A DNA stretch of 64,000 bases from Microbispora oryzae. GTDB taxonomy: Bacteria; Actinomycetota; Actinomycetes; Streptosporangiales; Streptosporangiaceae. The translations under genes and the position numbers were made by a program. The stretch spans positions 124,001-188,000 of the forward strand of contig NZ_JAFCNB010000007.1 of the NCBI RefSeq assembly GCF_017896165.1, given 5' to 3'. Under the pieces are notes generated by a model. It was not told where the DNA came from, did no database searches, and saw only the letters and a program-made list of their open reading frames with translations. Below are positions 36,846 through 46,163 of this stretch, piece by piece; within the stretch, counting starts at the first letter, position 1; the number at the start of each line of letters is the position of its first letter.

Positions 36846-37258
36846 AGATACCCCTAACCGTGGTTAAATTGAGGCAAAAGTCGGGTTTGGACACCGGAGC
36901 CTAGTGGGGCCTGTGTGACTCGTCCACCTGGATGTAAACTCGTGCCCGAGTTTCGGAGGGCGTTCCACAGCCGTTCTCGTCCACGCCCAGCCGGGGCTTC
37001 CTTCTGATCGTTTCGCTTTTCGATCAAAGGCCGTGGCGTACCGGGATCGCTCCGCACGGACGGCGAGATCCTCCGGCCGCGCCCCGCAGGGGCGCGAAGG
37101 AATAGCGCACGGCCGGGGAAGGTTCCAGGATCTGGCACACTGGTAGCCGAACCGCAGCGGTACCGGTTCCCGCGGCGCGCGTCAGGTGTGCCGACGCGCG
37201 CGGGCCGATCAGGCGACAAGCGACCCGGCGACCGCACACGAGCGTTAGGACTGAAGAC
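36846..37258. promoter_or_regulatory. 413-base divergent region between secreted protein and rpmE
   Basis: No gene seen. At 36855-36866 TAACC-GT-GGTTA forms an inverted repeat directly before the ribosome site of the secreted protein and could be an operator. A weak 6-bp stem lies at 37005-37010/37021-37026. For rpmE, a CTGGCACACTGGTAGCC stretch near 37130-37150 looks like a sigma-70 -10 region, leaving a leader of about 110 bases. Confidence 0.4.
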
Positions 37259-37477
37259 ATGAAGCCCGACATCCACCCGGAGTACGTCGTCACCGAGGTG
37301 ACCTGCACGTGTGGTAACACCTTCACCACCCGCAGCACCGCGAAGAGTGGCGTCATCCACGCCGACGTGTGCTCCGCCTGCCACCCCTTCTACACGGGCA
37401 AGCAGAAGATCCTCGACACCGGTGGCCGGGTGGCGCGGTTCGAGGCGCGTTTCGGCAAGAAGGCCCAGAGCAAGTAG
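37259..37477 (+). CDS. rpmE: 50S ribosomal protein L31 (zinc-binding form)
   Basis: 72 residues. Four cysteines (VTCTCGNTF and [10 protein letters not shown]) form the zinc ribbon, so this is the C+ type that also serves as a zinc store; actinomycetes often have a second, zinc-free copy controlled by Zur. The ending ARFEARFGK is typical. ATG 37259 follows GGACTGAAGAC. Located between rho and prfA, the common actinobacterial order. Confidence 0.96.
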   Translation: MKPDIHPEYVVTEVTCTCGNTFTTRSTAKSGVIHADVCSACHPFYTGKQKILDTGGRVARFEARFGKKAQSK

Positions 37478-37484
37478 CTCCTCC

Positions 37485-37541
37485 AGGACGCCGGCTCGGA
37501 GGCGCCCCTCGGCAGAGGCGGCGCTACCGGGTCGGCGTCCT
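37485..37541 (+). other. long-loop stem between rpmE and prfA
   Basis: A 9-bp stem (AGGACGCCG at 37485-37493 with CGGCGTCCT at 37533-37541) encloses 39 GC-rich bases. No T-run follows. It may slow or process the message between the two genes. Confidence 0.3.
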
Positions 37542-37581
37542 TGGTGATTAGGCCGGATTTCCGAAAGAAAAGGAGCGTGGG

Positions 37582-38628
37582 GTGAACCTCGACGAGATTT
37601 TGGCCGAGTACGCGGATCTTGAGCTGCGGCTCGCGGACCCCGCCGTGCACGCCGACCAGTCGAAGGCGCGCACGTACGGCAAGCGGTACGCGGTGCTCAC
37701 ACCCATCGTCGCGACCTACCGGGAGCTGGACGGCGTCCGCCAGGACCTCGCGACCGCGCGGGAGCTCGCGGCGGAGGACCCCGCGTTCGCGGAGGAGGCC
37801 GCCGATCTGGAGGCCCGCATCCCCGGTCTGGAGGAGCGGCTGACGCACCTGCTGGTGCCGCGCGACCCGAACGACGACAAGGACATCATCATGGAGATCA
37901 AGGCGGGTGAGGGCGGCCAGGAGTCGGCCCTGTTCGCCGGCGACCTCCTGCGGATGTACCTGCGCTACTCCGAGCGGGCCGGCTACAAGACCGAGATCAT
38001 CGACGCGCAGCACTCCGACCTCGGCGGCTACAAGGACGTCACGGTCGCGATCAAGGGCAAGGAGGGCGCCTGGTCCCGGCTGAAGTTCGAGGGCGGCGTC
38101 CACCGCGTCCAGCGCGTGCCGGTGACCGAGTCGCAGGGACGCATCCACACCTCGGCGGCCGGAGTCCTCGTCTATCCCGAGGCGGAGGACGTCGACGTCC
38201 AGATCGACCCCAACGACCTGCGGATCGACGTGTTCCGGTCCAGCGGCCCCGGCGGGCAGAGCGTTAACACCACCGACTCCGCCGTACGGATCACCCACCT
38301 GCCGACCGGCGTCGTGGTCTCGTGCCAGAACGAGAAGAGCCAGCTCCAGAACAAGGAGTCGGCTCTGCGCATCCTGCGGGCCCGGCTGCTCGCGGTGGCC
38401 CAGGAGGAGGCGGACGCGGCGGCGATGGCGGAACGGAAGTCACAGGTCCGCACCGTCGACCGGTCCGAGCGGGTCCGCACGTACAACTTCCCGGAGAACC
38501 GCATCTCCGATCACCGGGTCGGCTACAAGGCCTACAACCTCGACCAAGTGCTGGACGGCGATCTCGACGCGGTGATACAGGCATTGCTCGACGCCGAACT
38601 CGCGGAGAAGCTCGCCGCCCACACGTGA
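37582..38628 (+). CDS. prfA: peptide chain release factor 1
   Basis: Reads UAA and UAG stop codons. 348 residues. Contains the GGQ peptidyl-hydrolysis motif in [20 protein letters not shown] and the N-terminal helical domain. The methylated Gln in GGQ is the substrate of PrmC, whose gene follows 157 bases downstream. GTG 37582 has AAAGGAGCGTGG just upstream. Confidence 0.97.
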   Translation: MNLDEILAEYADLELRLADPAVHADQSKARTYGKRYAVLTPIVATYRELDGVRQDLATARELAAEDPAFAEEAADLEARIPGLEERLTHLLVPRDPNDDKDIIMEIKAGEGGQESALFAGDLLRMYLRYSERAGYKTEIIDAQHSDLGGYKDVTVAIKGKEGAWSRLKFEGGVHRVQRVPVTESQGRIHTSAAGVLVYPEAEDVDVQIDPNDLRIDVFRSSGPGGQSVNTTDSAVRITHLPTGVVVSCQNEKSQLQNKESALRILRARLLAVAQEEADAAAMAERKSQVRTVDRSERVRTYNFPENRISDHRVGYKAYNLDQVLDGDLDAVIQALLDAELAEKLAAHT

Positions 38629-38785
38629 GCCGGACGTCGCCGGAGGAGTTCCGTACGATTCCGTTGTTCCGCCGCTCCGTGACCACGAGACTGTTTCCGC
38701 ACCCCGAGACGACCGCCCGAGACAACCGCCCGACACGACATCAGATCCAGAGCGTCAGCCGCGACACCCGTGCCGTAAGAGACCG

Positions 38786-39640
38786 ATGACCTTCCTGCTC
38801 GACGAGATCGCCCATGCGACCGCCCGGCTTGCCGAGGCGGGCGTTCCGTCGCCGCGCACGGACGCCGAGGAAATCGCGTCCTTTGTCCACGGTGTCCCCC
38901 GGTCCAGGCTCCACACGGTGAAGGACGCCGACTTCGACGCCCGCTTCTGGGAGGGCGTCGCGCGCCGGGAGGCCCGAGAGCCACTGCAGCACATCACCGG
39001 CCGGGCCTACTTCAGATACCTGTCGCTGGAGGTGGGCTCCGGGGTCTTCGTACCGCGCCCCGAGACCGAGGTGGTCGCGGGCTGGGCGATCGACCGCCTT
39101 CGCGAGATGGACGTCGCGCAGCCCGTCGTCGTCGACCTCGGCACGGGATCCGGCGCGATCGCGCTGTCCATCGCGCAGGAGGTCGCCCTGGCCCAGGTAC
39201 ACGCCGTCGAGGTGGACCCCGTGGCGTACGGCTGGGCCCGGCGGAACGTGCTGGAGCACGGCCAGGGCCGGACCACCCTGCACCCGGAAGACCTCGCCGA
39301 CTGCCTGCCCGAGCTGAACGGGCAGGTCGACCTGGTCGTCTCCAACCCGCCGTACATCCCGCCCGGGGCGATCCCCCGGGACCCCGAGGTGCGCGACTAC
39401 GACCCCTCACGGGCCCTGTACGGGTCGGGGGACGACGGGCTCGACGAGATCAGGGCCGTCGAGCGTACGGCACGGCGGCTGCTCAGACCGGGCGGATACG
39501 TCGCCGTGGAACACGCGGACCAGCAGGGCACGGCGGTGTACTGGCTGTTCCCCGAGGAGAAGGGCTGGCGCGACGTCCGCCTCAGGCAGGATCTGACCGG
39601 CCGCGACCGGTTCGTCACCGCCCGCCTCGGCCAGGACTGA
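38786..39640 (+). CDS. prmC: release factor glutamine methyltransferase
   Basis: N5-methylates the glutamine of the GGQ motif of release factors. 284 residues: N-terminal helical domain, then the SAM-binding VVDLGTGSGAIALSIAQE, the acidic AVEVDPVA and the catalytic VVSNPPYIPPG. The ATG 38786 has only a weak AAGAG site. Its placement after prfA is the usual one. Confidence 0.95.
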   Translation: MTFLLDEIAHATARLAEAGVPSPRTDAEEIASFVHGVPRSRLHTVKDADFDARFWEGVARREAREPLQHITGRAYFRYLSLEVGSGVFVPRPETEVVAGWAIDRLREMDVAQPVVVDLGTGSGAIALSIAQEVALAQVHAVEVDPVAYGWARRNVLEHGQGRTTLHPEDLADCLPELNGQVDLVVSNPPYIPPGAIPRDPEVRDYDPSRALYGSGDDGLDEIRAVERTARRLLRPGGYVAVEHADQQGTAVYWLFPEEKGWRDVRLRQDLTGRDRFVTARLGQD

Positions 39641-39757
39641 GCCAGGGGACCGAGCGAGCACCGGCCAGTACCGAGACAGCACCGAGTGAGACATACGATC
39701 AGCCCCGTCGTCCGGCACGGTGCGAGGCCGGAGGGGGCGCATGGAAGGATGGCCCCT

Positions 39758-40405
39758 GTGAGTCGACGGTTTGACTGTTCCAACCCGGACGAGCGCACCA
39801 CCGGCCTGGCCGAGGCCGCCGCGGCGGTGCGAGGCGGCGAGCTCGTCGTGCTGCCCACCGACACCGTCTACGGCATCGGCGCCGACGCTTTCACGCACTC
39901 GGCGGTCAACGCCCTCCTTGAGGCCAAGGGGCGCGGCAGGGACATGCCGGTCCCCGTCCTCGTGGGCACCGTACGGGCCGCGAGCGCCCTCGTGGAGAGC
40001 CTCGGGACGCAGGGGCAGGACCTGGTGGACAACTTCTGGCCCGGCCCGCTCACGTTGATCCTGCGGGCCAACCGGTCCCTGTCGTGGGACCTCGGCGAGA
40101 CGAAGGGGACCGTGGCCGTCCGCATGCCGCTGCACCCCGTGGCGCTCGATCTGCTGAAGGAGACCGGTCCCATGGCCGTCTCCAGTGCCAACCGGTCCGG
40201 GAACCCTCCCGCGACCACGGTGGATGGGGCGCAGGAGCAGCTGGGTGAGACGGTGTCCGTCTATCTCGACGGCGGCCCGTGCAACGACAATGTGCCGTCC
40301 ACGATCATCGACCTCACCACCGCGGTGCCGAGGGTTCTGCGCAAGGGTGCGATCCCCGTCGACAAGATCCGCGGCATCGTCGGCTACCTCGCCACCGAGG
40401 AGTGA
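39758..40405 (+). CDS. tsaC: L-threonylcarbamoyladenylate synthase (Sua5/YciO/YrdC)
   Basis: Makes threonylcarbamoyl-AMP for the t6A modification of ANN-decoding tRNAs. 215 residues, YrdC domain only. Motifs: VVLPTDTVYGIGADAF, ALLEAKGRGRDMPVPVLVG (the KxR and S/TxN-type sites), WPGPLTLIL, GTVAVRMPLH, MAVSSANRSGNPP. I chose GTG 39758 because GGAAGGA lies exactly 8 bases upstream and the start VSRRFDC matches relatives; ATG 39749 overlaps that ribosome site. Confidence 0.93.
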   Translation: MSRRFDCSNPDERTTGLAEAAAAVRGGELVVLPTDTVYGIGADAFTHSAVNALLEAKGRGRDMPVPVLVGTVRAASALVESLGTQGQDLVDNFWPGPLTLILRANRSLSWDLGETKGTVAVRMPLHPVALDLLKETGPMAVSSANRSGNPPATTVDGAQEQLGETVSVYLDGGPCNDNVPSTIIDLTTAVPRVLRKGAIPVDKIRGIVGYLATEE

Positions 40406-40531
40406 GCCGGGGCCCGATCCGGCCGTACGGCTCCGATCAGGGCTGATCCATGCCGTCTGGCTATCGGGCTTCTCGGGAGGCTTCGCCGGGGCTACCGTGA
40501 AGTGCGCCGATATCTCTGTGGAGGCGCGCCC

Positions 40532-43500
40532 ATGGCCAAGCTCGACGGGATGGACCCGAAGCTCGTCCGCGAACTCCTCTCGGAGGTCCAGAACGCCGCC
40601 AGGCAGATGGAGAGCGTCGAGACACGTGTCGCCCAGTTGACGCGTACGGCCGGTGTGTCCGTGCATGTCACCCACCGGCCGTCCCAGGTGGCGGACGACT
40701 GCTCGACGATGGTCAGAGACGTCGGGAAGCGGCTCGAACTCCTGGAGAAGAGGGAGAAGCAGCAGGGCGGCGGCACGGTCTCGACCGCCAAGCCTGCCGT
40801 CTTCTCGGCGGAGACGGACACATCCAAGCCCGCCGACGGCCATCAGGGCACTCCGGATCAGCACAAGGCTGAGCACAAGGCTGAGCACAAGGCCGAGCAC
40901 AAGCCGGATCACCACAAGCCGGACGAGAAGGCCGACGGGCACAAGGCCAACGACAAGTCCGACCACAAGTCCGACCACAAGGCGACGGACGGGAAGCCGG
41001 ACAAGTCGGAGAAGTCTGACAAGTCGGTCGAGAACAAGTCCGCGGACGGCAAGTCGGCCGAGGGCAAGGACGCCTCCCAGCACAAGGCGGAGGCCAAGGC
41101 GCCTCAACAGGCCGAGCTGGACACCTCCCGGCCCGCCGACGATCCGGCGCCCGCGCCGGACAAGACCGACCACAAGCCCGACCACAAGGCCGACCACAAG
41201 GCCGACTCCAAGCCGGAGTCGAAACCGGAGCCCAAGCCCACGGCGGACCACAAGCCGGAACACCGGCCGGACGGTCAGACGCCCGGCGGCAGCGCGGGGG
41301 AGAAACAGGGGGACAAGGCGTCGTCCACGTCGTCCGGTGGGAACCACTCGGCCGGTCAGACGAGCGGCACGCCCCATTCCGAGCCCTCCGCCCAGCGGGG
41401 CGAGTCGACACAGCCAACGCGGTCGACACACGAGGTGCGCGCCGCGAGCGACGGCATCACCCACGCCGGCGGCGGCGACAAGACGCACGCGGTTGTCGAG
41501 GGCACGCTCGCCAACGCGTCCCATGGCGTCGTCGAGGGCACGGCCGCCACGGTGGACCACGGCACGGGTGCCACACCGCAGCAGCCCACCGGTTCTCCCC
41601 AGCCCACCGGTTCTCCCCAGCCCACCGGTTCCCCCCAGAACGCCGGAACACCACCGAATGCAGGAACCCCGCCGAACGCCGGTATCGGGCAGGGCACACC
41701 CGTCGGTACCGACTCGAACACCGGTGCCCAGGTGGGCGTCGGTAACGCGCCCGCCGACGGCACACATGCCAGTGCGGGTGCGGGTGCGGGATCTGGCGCA
41801 GGCGTTGGTGCTGGTGCGGGCTCCGGTGTGGTGGGCGGCGCGACCGACGGTGCGGTGAGCGGCGCGGCTGACGGTGCGGGCGGGGGTGCGGGCGGGGGTG
41901 CGGGCGGCGAGATCGGCCACGGCTCAGGCTCCGGCACCTGCCCTCCGGGGGCGATGAACGGCGGGGCCGGCGCGGCTCCGGGGCCGGTCGGGCCTGTCGG
42001 AGACGTCGGGAACGTGGGGAACGTCGGGCCTGCCGCGCCCGCCGGGCCAGTCGGGAACGTCGGGCCGGTCGGGCCGGTCGGAGATATCGGGAATGCCGGG
42101 AACGGGGTCGCAGCCGGTCATACGGGTGGTGTCGGTGATCCCACGGGCGCCGCAGGTGTCACGGGCAATGGTGCAGGTGTCACGGGCAACGTGGTGAACG
42201 CCGGGCCCTCGGGCACCACCGGCCACGCGGTCGCGGGCAATGGTGCAGGTGTCACCGGCAACGTGGTGAACGCCGGGCTGCCGGACGCTACCGGTCACGC
42301 GGTCACGGCAGGCACCTGGCCCGGCGCGAGCGGCACCGGCCACGACGCCACGACCGCCGGCGGCGCCGCTACCGGCGGCGCTGCTCCAGAAAACGCTGCT
42401 CCAGGAAACGCTGCTCCAGGAAACGCTGCTCCAGGAAACGCAGCTCCAGGAACCGTTGCTACCGGAGGCGCCGCCACAGGGGACGTCGCTGCGGGGCACG
42501 CTGCCACAGGGGGCGCTGCTCCTGGTGGAACCGCTGGCGGTGCCCATTCCGCCGGCGTCCCTTCCGCCGGCGCGCCTTCTCCAAACGCCCCTTCCGCTGG
42601 TGGCGGGGCCGTCGCGGCCGGCGATCAGGCTCCCGCCACAGGCCATGCCGCCACCGCGTCCGTCGGCCAGGCCCCCGTGACGCACGACACCACCGCCACG
42701 ACCACCGGGAACGGGCATGGCGGACAGAGCGGGCAAGGTGGGCATGGCGGACAGAGCGGGCAGGGTGGGCAGAGCGGGCAGGGTGGGCAGAGCGGGCAGG
42801 CTGCGAGCCCGGCGCCGTCCGATCAGACCAAGGCGACCGGGGAGCAACCGCCGCCGCGTGACGACTCCCAGATCATCGACACGCCCGGCATCGATCATCC
42901 GGACGACGTCGATCTGACGCGCGGACGGCAGGTCATCGTGGTCGACGGCGTCAAGGTCGTCAGCACGCCCATGAACATGCCCAGCGCGGACGACATCGAC
43001 TGGCTGAACCAGCACATGCAGGATGTTCCGCCCATGGACATGCCGAGCGTCGAGGTCCAGCCGGGCCACGTCCAGCCGGCTCAGGTTCAGCACGTGACCG
43101 GTCCGCACCCCGACGGTGCTCCCGGGTTCGTGGAGCCGCTGGAGCCGCACCACCCCGCCGACACCGCGTCCGGTGGCACGGCGTCCGGTCATGCCACACC
43201 CAGCGGCACGGCGTCCGGCGATCCCGCCGGTCACGCCGCCCCGGCCGGACAGCGGGCGGCCGACGCGCCGGGCGGCCACACACAGGCCACCGCCCAGGCC
43301 ACCGCCCAGGCCGGCACCCAGGCCGGCACCCAGGCCGGCACCCAGCCCGGCACCCACGCCGCCACCCAGACCGGCGCCCATGCCGCTGCGGGCAACTCCG
43401 CGCCAGGCGCCTCACACGCGAACACGGGCACGCCCGCCGCGACGCAGAGCGCCGGTCACGCCACCACCGGCGGCTCGGGCGCGGGGTCCCACCCCGGCCT

Positions 43501-43963
43501 GGCGCCGGGCGATCCGATGGGCGACTACGTCGGAACGCCGGAGGACAACCTCACCGAGGATCCGTTCGCCACCGGCGGAGGCGAGGCGGTACGCGGGACG
43601 CCCACACACCACGCCCCCTTCCCACCCGCGCATGGGGGAACCGGTCATGCGGGAGACACCGCCGCGCCGGCCCCGGGCGGCCAGACGGCCGGGGCGACCG
43701 GCGACAGCGGGTCGAGCGGGTCGAGCGGGGCAAGTGGGTCGAGTGGGTCGGCCGGCGGGGCGGTGCCCGACCCGCGGGCGCTCGCGGCGGCCCAGCCCGG
43801 TGACGTGCTCTCCTATCCGGCCAGCCAGCCGGACGACGCCGTGCTGCGGACGCTCGTGGAGCACCACCGGGAGATCGAACCGATCGACATGCCGGCCGTC
43901 GGACTGTCCGGCGGCTCCGAGGCGGGGGACGCCGACCGGCCGGTCCCGCCCACGGGGAGCTGA
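40532..43963 (+). CDS. giant repeat-rich protein with WXG100-like N-terminal helices
   Basis: 1,143 residues, no signal peptide, no membrane segment. Residues 1-80 ([20 protein letters not shown]..., [13 protein letters not shown]) predict as helices resembling an ESX/WXG100-type or DUF-like secretion-targeting domain. Residues 85-250 are His/Lys/Asp-rich (KAEH, DHKSDHK repeats). Residues 350-770 are low-complexity Gly/Ala/Pro with collagen-like [16 protein letters not shown]. Around 779-845 a conserved-looking block appears ([32 protein letters not shown]), and the last 60 residues are again ordered. The motif P-[MI]-[DN]-M-P-[SA] occurs at 813, 834 and 1117. ATG 40532 has GGAGG 7 bases upstream. 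Function unknown. Confidence 0.7.
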   Translation: MAKLDGMDPKLVRELLSEVQNAARQMESVETRVAQLTRTAGVSVHVTHRPSQVADDCSTMVRDVGKRLELLEKREKQQGGGTVSTAKPAVFSAETDTSKPADGHQGTPDQHKAEHKAEHKAEHKPDHHKPDEKADGHKANDKSDHKSDHKATDGKPDKSEKSDKSVENKSADGKSAEGKDASQHKAEAKAPQQAELDTSRPADDPAPAPDKTDHKPDHKADHKADSKPESKPEPKPTADHKPEHRPDGQTPGGSAGEKQGDKASSTSSGGNHSAGQTSGTPHSEPSAQRGESTQPTRSTHEVRAASDGITHAGGGDKTHAVVEGTLANASHGVVEGTAATVDHGTGATPQQPTGSPQPTGSPQPTGSPQNAGTPPNAGTPPNAGIGQGTPVGTDSNTGAQVGVGNAPADGTHASAGAGAGSGAGVGAGAGSGVVGGATDGAVSGAADGAGGGAGGGAGGEIGHGSGSGTCPPGAMNGGAGAAPGPVGPVGDVGNVGNVGPAAPAGPVGNVGPVGPVGDIGNAGNGVAAGHTGGVGDPTGAAGVTGNGAGVTGNVVNAGPSGTTGHAVAGNGAGVTGNVVNAGLPDATGHAVTAGTWPGASGTGHDATTAGGAATGGAAPENAAPGNAAPGNAAPGNAAPGTVATGGAATGDVAAGHAATGGAAPGGTAGGAHSAGVPSAGAPSPNAPSAGGGAVAAGDQAPATGHAATASVGQAPVTHDTTATTTGNGHGGQSGQGGHGGQSGQGGQSGQGGQSGQAASPAPSDQTKATGEQPPPRDDSQIIDTPGIDHPDDVDLTRGRQVIVVDGVKVVSTPMNMPSADDIDWLNQHMQDVPPMDMPSVEVQPGHVQPAQVQHVTGPHPDGAPGFVEPLEPHHPADTASGGTASGHATPSGTASGDPAGHAAPAGQRAADAPGGHTQATAQATAQAGTQAGTQAGTQPGTHAATQTGAHAAAGNSAPGASHANTGTPAATQSAGHATTGGSGAGSHPGLAPGDPMGDYVGTPEDNLTEDPFATGGGEAVRGTPTHHAPFPPAHGGTGHAGDTAAPAPGGQTAGATGDSGSSGSSGASGSSGSAGGAVPDPRALAAAQPGDVLSYPASQPDDAVLRTLVEHHREIEPIDMPAVGLSGGSEAGDADRPVPPTGS
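40865..40902. repeat. 12-bp repeats coding KAEH
   Basis: Three copies of a 12-base unit (aaggctgagcac) encoding Lys-Ala-Glu-His in the charged region of the giant repeat protein. Confidence 0.6.
41582..41635. repeat. 18-bp tandem repeat, 3 copies
   Basis: CAGCCCACCGGTTCTCCC repeated at 41582, 41600 and 41618 (third copy one base changed), coding Gln-Pro-Thr-Gly-Ser-Pro. Confidence 0.85.
42162..42305. repeat. 72-bp duplication
   Basis: Two tandem copies of a 72-base unit starting at 42162 and 42234. The first 44 bases (coding [14 protein letters not shown]) are almost identical; the second part has diverged. Confidence 0.75.
42380..42454. repeat. 15-bp tandem repeat, 5 copies
   Basis: GCTGCTCCAGGAAAC repeated at 42380, 42395, 42410, 42425 and 42440, with changes in the first and last copies; codes Ala-Ala-Pro-Gly-Asn. 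Confidence 0.85.
42720..42802. repeat. GQSGQGG-coding repeats
   Basis: Alternating 9-, 15- and 18-base units of cagagcgggcagggtggg type encode a Gly/Gln/Ser run. Copies two to four are nearly identical. Confidence 0.7.
43286..43357. repeat. 12-bp tandem repeat, 6 copies
   Basis: Two copies of GCCACCGCCCAG, three of GCCGGCACCCAG and one variant, in frame, coding Ala-Thr-Ala-Gln and Ala-Gly-Thr-Gln. Confidence 0.8.
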
Positions 43964-44133
43964 GCCGTGCCGGGCCGCCGCCGTTCGCGTCCGTGGACTC
44001 TTTCCCGTCTGACCGGATCCGGCTTGGCTGAATCCCACGGGACGGAAACCGGCCTGATCGGGTCGGGCCTGACTGAAACCACATCCGGTCCGGCGGGGAT
44101 CCTCCCGGCCGGTCCCACCTGGGAGGCGTGATC

Positions 44134-44520
44134 GTGACGTTCGTCGACCCGCCGGCGCCGCAGCCGCTGCAGCCTGGTGAGACGCCGCCCTCGCCGTCCG
44201 GCACCGACCTGCTCACTCCGGGAGGTCAGCCGACGGGCTGGGTGTTCAACCCGGAGTACCAGAAGCTCGTCGACCTGTGGCTGCGGGTGGTCCCGCTGAT
44301 GGACCAGCTGACGCGGTCGCTGGACAGGCCGTTCGAGATGGCGCGCAGCAGGGACGTGTGGGACGCACCCGTCGCCGGACGGTACGTCGACGACCTGGCG
44401 GAGTGGCGCACCCGCCTGGGGATGTACCGCCAGGCGGTGCTCACCGCGATCAGCGACCAGGCCGCGGACACCCCGCGATGGGTGCCGAGCCGGGCGGGAG
44501 CGCCACACGCGTTCTCCTGA
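44134..44520 (+). CDS. small helical protein, possible WXG100-like partner
   Basis: 128 residues, unknown family. After a Pro-rich start, NPEYQKLVDLWLRVVPLMDQLTRSL and DVWDAPVAGRYVDDLAEWRTRLGMYRQAV predict as two long helices; the W-x3-P-x-A-x2-Y turn is reminiscent of the WXG100 helix-turn-helix. GTG 44134 is favoured over GTG 44128 since GGGAGG is 7 bases upstream of it. It follows the giant repeat protein by 170 bases on the same strand, and both have a short helical module, so they may form a pair. No ESX secretion genes (EccC, MycP) are in the window. Confidence 0.65.
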   Translation: MTFVDPPAPQPLQPGETPPSPSGTDLLTPGGQPTGWVFNPEYQKLVDLWLRVVPLMDQLTRSLDRPFEMARSRDVWDAPVAGRYVDDLAEWRTRLGMYRQAVLTAISDQAADTPRWVPSRAGAPHAFS

Positions 44521-44553
44521 GATCACGCCCCCTCGTACGGCCGGGGGAGGGGT

Positions 44554-44748
44554 GTGCCCGAAATGAAGGAGATCGCGTCTCTCGTCCTGCAGGCGATCCG
44601 CAAGCCAAGTGCGATAGCGTCAGTCATCGAACGGGTAAAGGGGCTGACCGCGACACGTCCGGCCGGTGCCTGTGGCTGTCGCGACGCGCGCGAGGCCGCG
44701 GCGAACAGGACCGTCACGTCGGTGTCCCGTTACAACTGGTACGCCTAA
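44554..44748 (+). CDS. possible short peptide gene before wecA
   Basis: 64 codons from GTG 44554 (or 61 from ATG 44563); GGGGGAGG lies just upstream. The first half is an amphipathic helix-like leader (MKEIASLVLQAIRKPSAIAS), the second holds GACGC and ends SRYNWYA. The TAA is 16 bases before wecA. About 78% of third codon positions are G or C, lower than neighbouring genes, so it could equally be an untranslated leader: GATAGCGT at 44606-44613 looks like a -10 box. No modifying enzymes for a peptide product are near. Confidence 0.35.
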   Translation: MPEMKEIASLVLQAIRKPSAIASVIERVKGLTATRPAGACGCRDAREAAANRTVTSVSRYNWYA

Positions 44749-44764
44749 CCGGGAAGCTGGGTCC

Positions 44765-46057
44765 GTGCGGTTTTACTTCCTCTTGGCGCTCGTGGCGGCC
44801 GCGGTGACGTACCTGCTGGTGCCGCCGGTCAGGGTGTTCGCGCTGCGCATCGGGGCGGCGCCGGAGGTGCGGGACAGGGACGTGCACAAGGTCCCGATCC
44901 CCCGGCTGGGTGGTCTGGCGATGTTCGGGGGGATGGCCGCGGGGATTCTGGTCGCCACGCGCCTGCCGTACGTCGGCGACGCCTTCAGCAGCGGGCAGAG
45001 CGGCCAGACCGTGATCGCCCTGCTGTCGGCGGCCACGCTCATCGTGGTGACCGGCTTCCTCGACGACTGGCTGGGCATGGACGCGCTGGTGAAGCTCGGC
45101 GGCCAGGTCGGCGCGGGCGGGCTGCTCGTCTACTTCGGGATGTACCTGCCGTTTCTGCCGTTGCCGCAGTTCATGGGTGGGGCGACGGGCCTCGACAGCA
45201 CCCTGCGAACCGTCATCACGATCCTCATCGTGGTCGTCGTCATCAACGCGGTGAACTTCGTGGACGGGCTCGACGGTCTCGCCGCCGGCATCGTCGGCAT
45301 CGCGGCCATGGCGACGTTCGCCTACTCGATCGTGCTGTCGCAGACCAGCAGCGGCTCGCGGATCAACGTCACCGCGGCGATCGCCGCGATTCTGATCGGC
45401 ATGTGCCTCGGTTTCCTGCCGCACAACTTCAACCCGGCCAAGATCTTCATGGGTGACACCGGCGCCATGCTGATCGGGCTCCTGCTCGCCACCTCGCTCA
45501 TCACCATCACGTCGTCGGTCGAGCCCAACGCGAGCATCAACCGGTTCCCCGTCATCCTGCCGCTCCTCCTGCCGGTGGCCGTCATGGTGCTGCCCCTGGC
45601 CGACCTCATCATGGCGGTCGTACGCCGGACGTCGGCCGGTCTGTCGCCGTTCGCCCCCGACCGGGGACACCTGCACCACCGGCTGCTCGACATCGGGCAC
45701 TCCCACCGACGCAGCGTGCTGATCATGTACGCGTGGACCTTCCTGTTCGCGTTCACGATCGTGGGCCTGTCGGTCAGCGGCGTGCCGCTCGTCCTGTTCC
45801 CGCTGACGATCCTGCTCGCCGTGGGCGTGCTGGTGGTGATGGCGCTGCCGCGGTGGCGCAGCCGCAGGGACGCCCTGCGCTACCGGAAGATCGGCGCACA
45901 CGCCGCCGTCCCGGCGGCGCCGGTGGGAGACGCGGCGGCTTCGGAGATCCCGGCGCAGGCGCCCGCGCGCGCCTCGCTTCCGCGCCCCGCGATGCCGGGG
46001 GACAAGCACGTCGCAGGCCCGCGCCACGATCAGGTGGCCGGTCGAAAGACCAGGTAA
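44765..46057 (+). CDS. wecA: polyprenyl-phosphate GlcNAc-1-phosphate transferase (WecA/MraY family)
   Basis: Integral membrane enzyme that moves a HexNAc-1-phosphate from UDP-sugar to decaprenyl/undecaprenyl phosphate, the first lipid-linked step for arabinogalactan-, teichoic acid- or O-glycan-like polymers. 430 residues, about eleven membrane segments. Motifs: HKVPIPRLGGLAMFGG, TGFLDDWLGMDALVK, NAVNFVDGLDGLAAG (catalytic Asp region), FMGDTGAMLIG, and DRGHLHHRLLDIGHSHR. The C-terminal 60 residues are a Pro/Ala-rich cytoplasmic tail. GTG 44765 begins the first membrane helix. Position before the atp operon matches other actinomycetes. Confidence 0.93.
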   Translation: MRFYFLLALVAAAVTYLLVPPVRVFALRIGAAPEVRDRDVHKVPIPRLGGLAMFGGMAAGILVATRLPYVGDAFSSGQSGQTVIALLSAATLIVVTGFLDDWLGMDALVKLGGQVGAGGLLVYFGMYLPFLPLPQFMGGATGLDSTLRTVITILIVVVVINAVNFVDGLDGLAAGIVGIAAMATFAYSIVLSQTSSGSRINVTAAIAAILIGMCLGFLPHNFNPAKIFMGDTGAMLIGLLLATSLITITSSVEPNASINRFPVILPLLLPVAVMVLPLADLIMAVVRRTSAGLSPFAPDRGHLHHRLLDIGHSHRRSVLIMYAWTFLFAFTIVGLSVSGVPLVLFPLTILLAVGVLVVMALPRWRSRRDALRYRKIGAHAAVPAAPVGDAAASEIPAQAPARASLPRPAMPGDKHVAGPRHDQVAGRKTR

Positions 46058-46163
46058 AGCTCACACTTGGAAGCTTGTGATAGCTTTCACTAGCAGAGGC
46101 GGGCGCTCGTCGCGCCCGTAAAGGTAGCAATCGCTCGCTTGACAACCGATCACAGGAGTTCCG

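Noticed and set aside
42720-42802. CRISPR-like repeats
   Set aside because: They are in-frame coding repeats inside one protein without spacers.
41924-43381. Minus-strand frame opposite the giant repeat protein
   Set aside because: The repeats create long open frames on both strands. Only the plus strand has a ribosome site and ordered islands.
40500-44520. ESX (type VII) secretion locus
   Set aside because: Only WXG100-like shapes are visible; no EccC ATPase, EccD or MycP gene lies in the window, so a complete system cannot be claimed.
44590-44665. Possible tRNA-like structure before wecA
   Set aside because: No T-loop consensus or acceptor stem of seven pairs could be formed.
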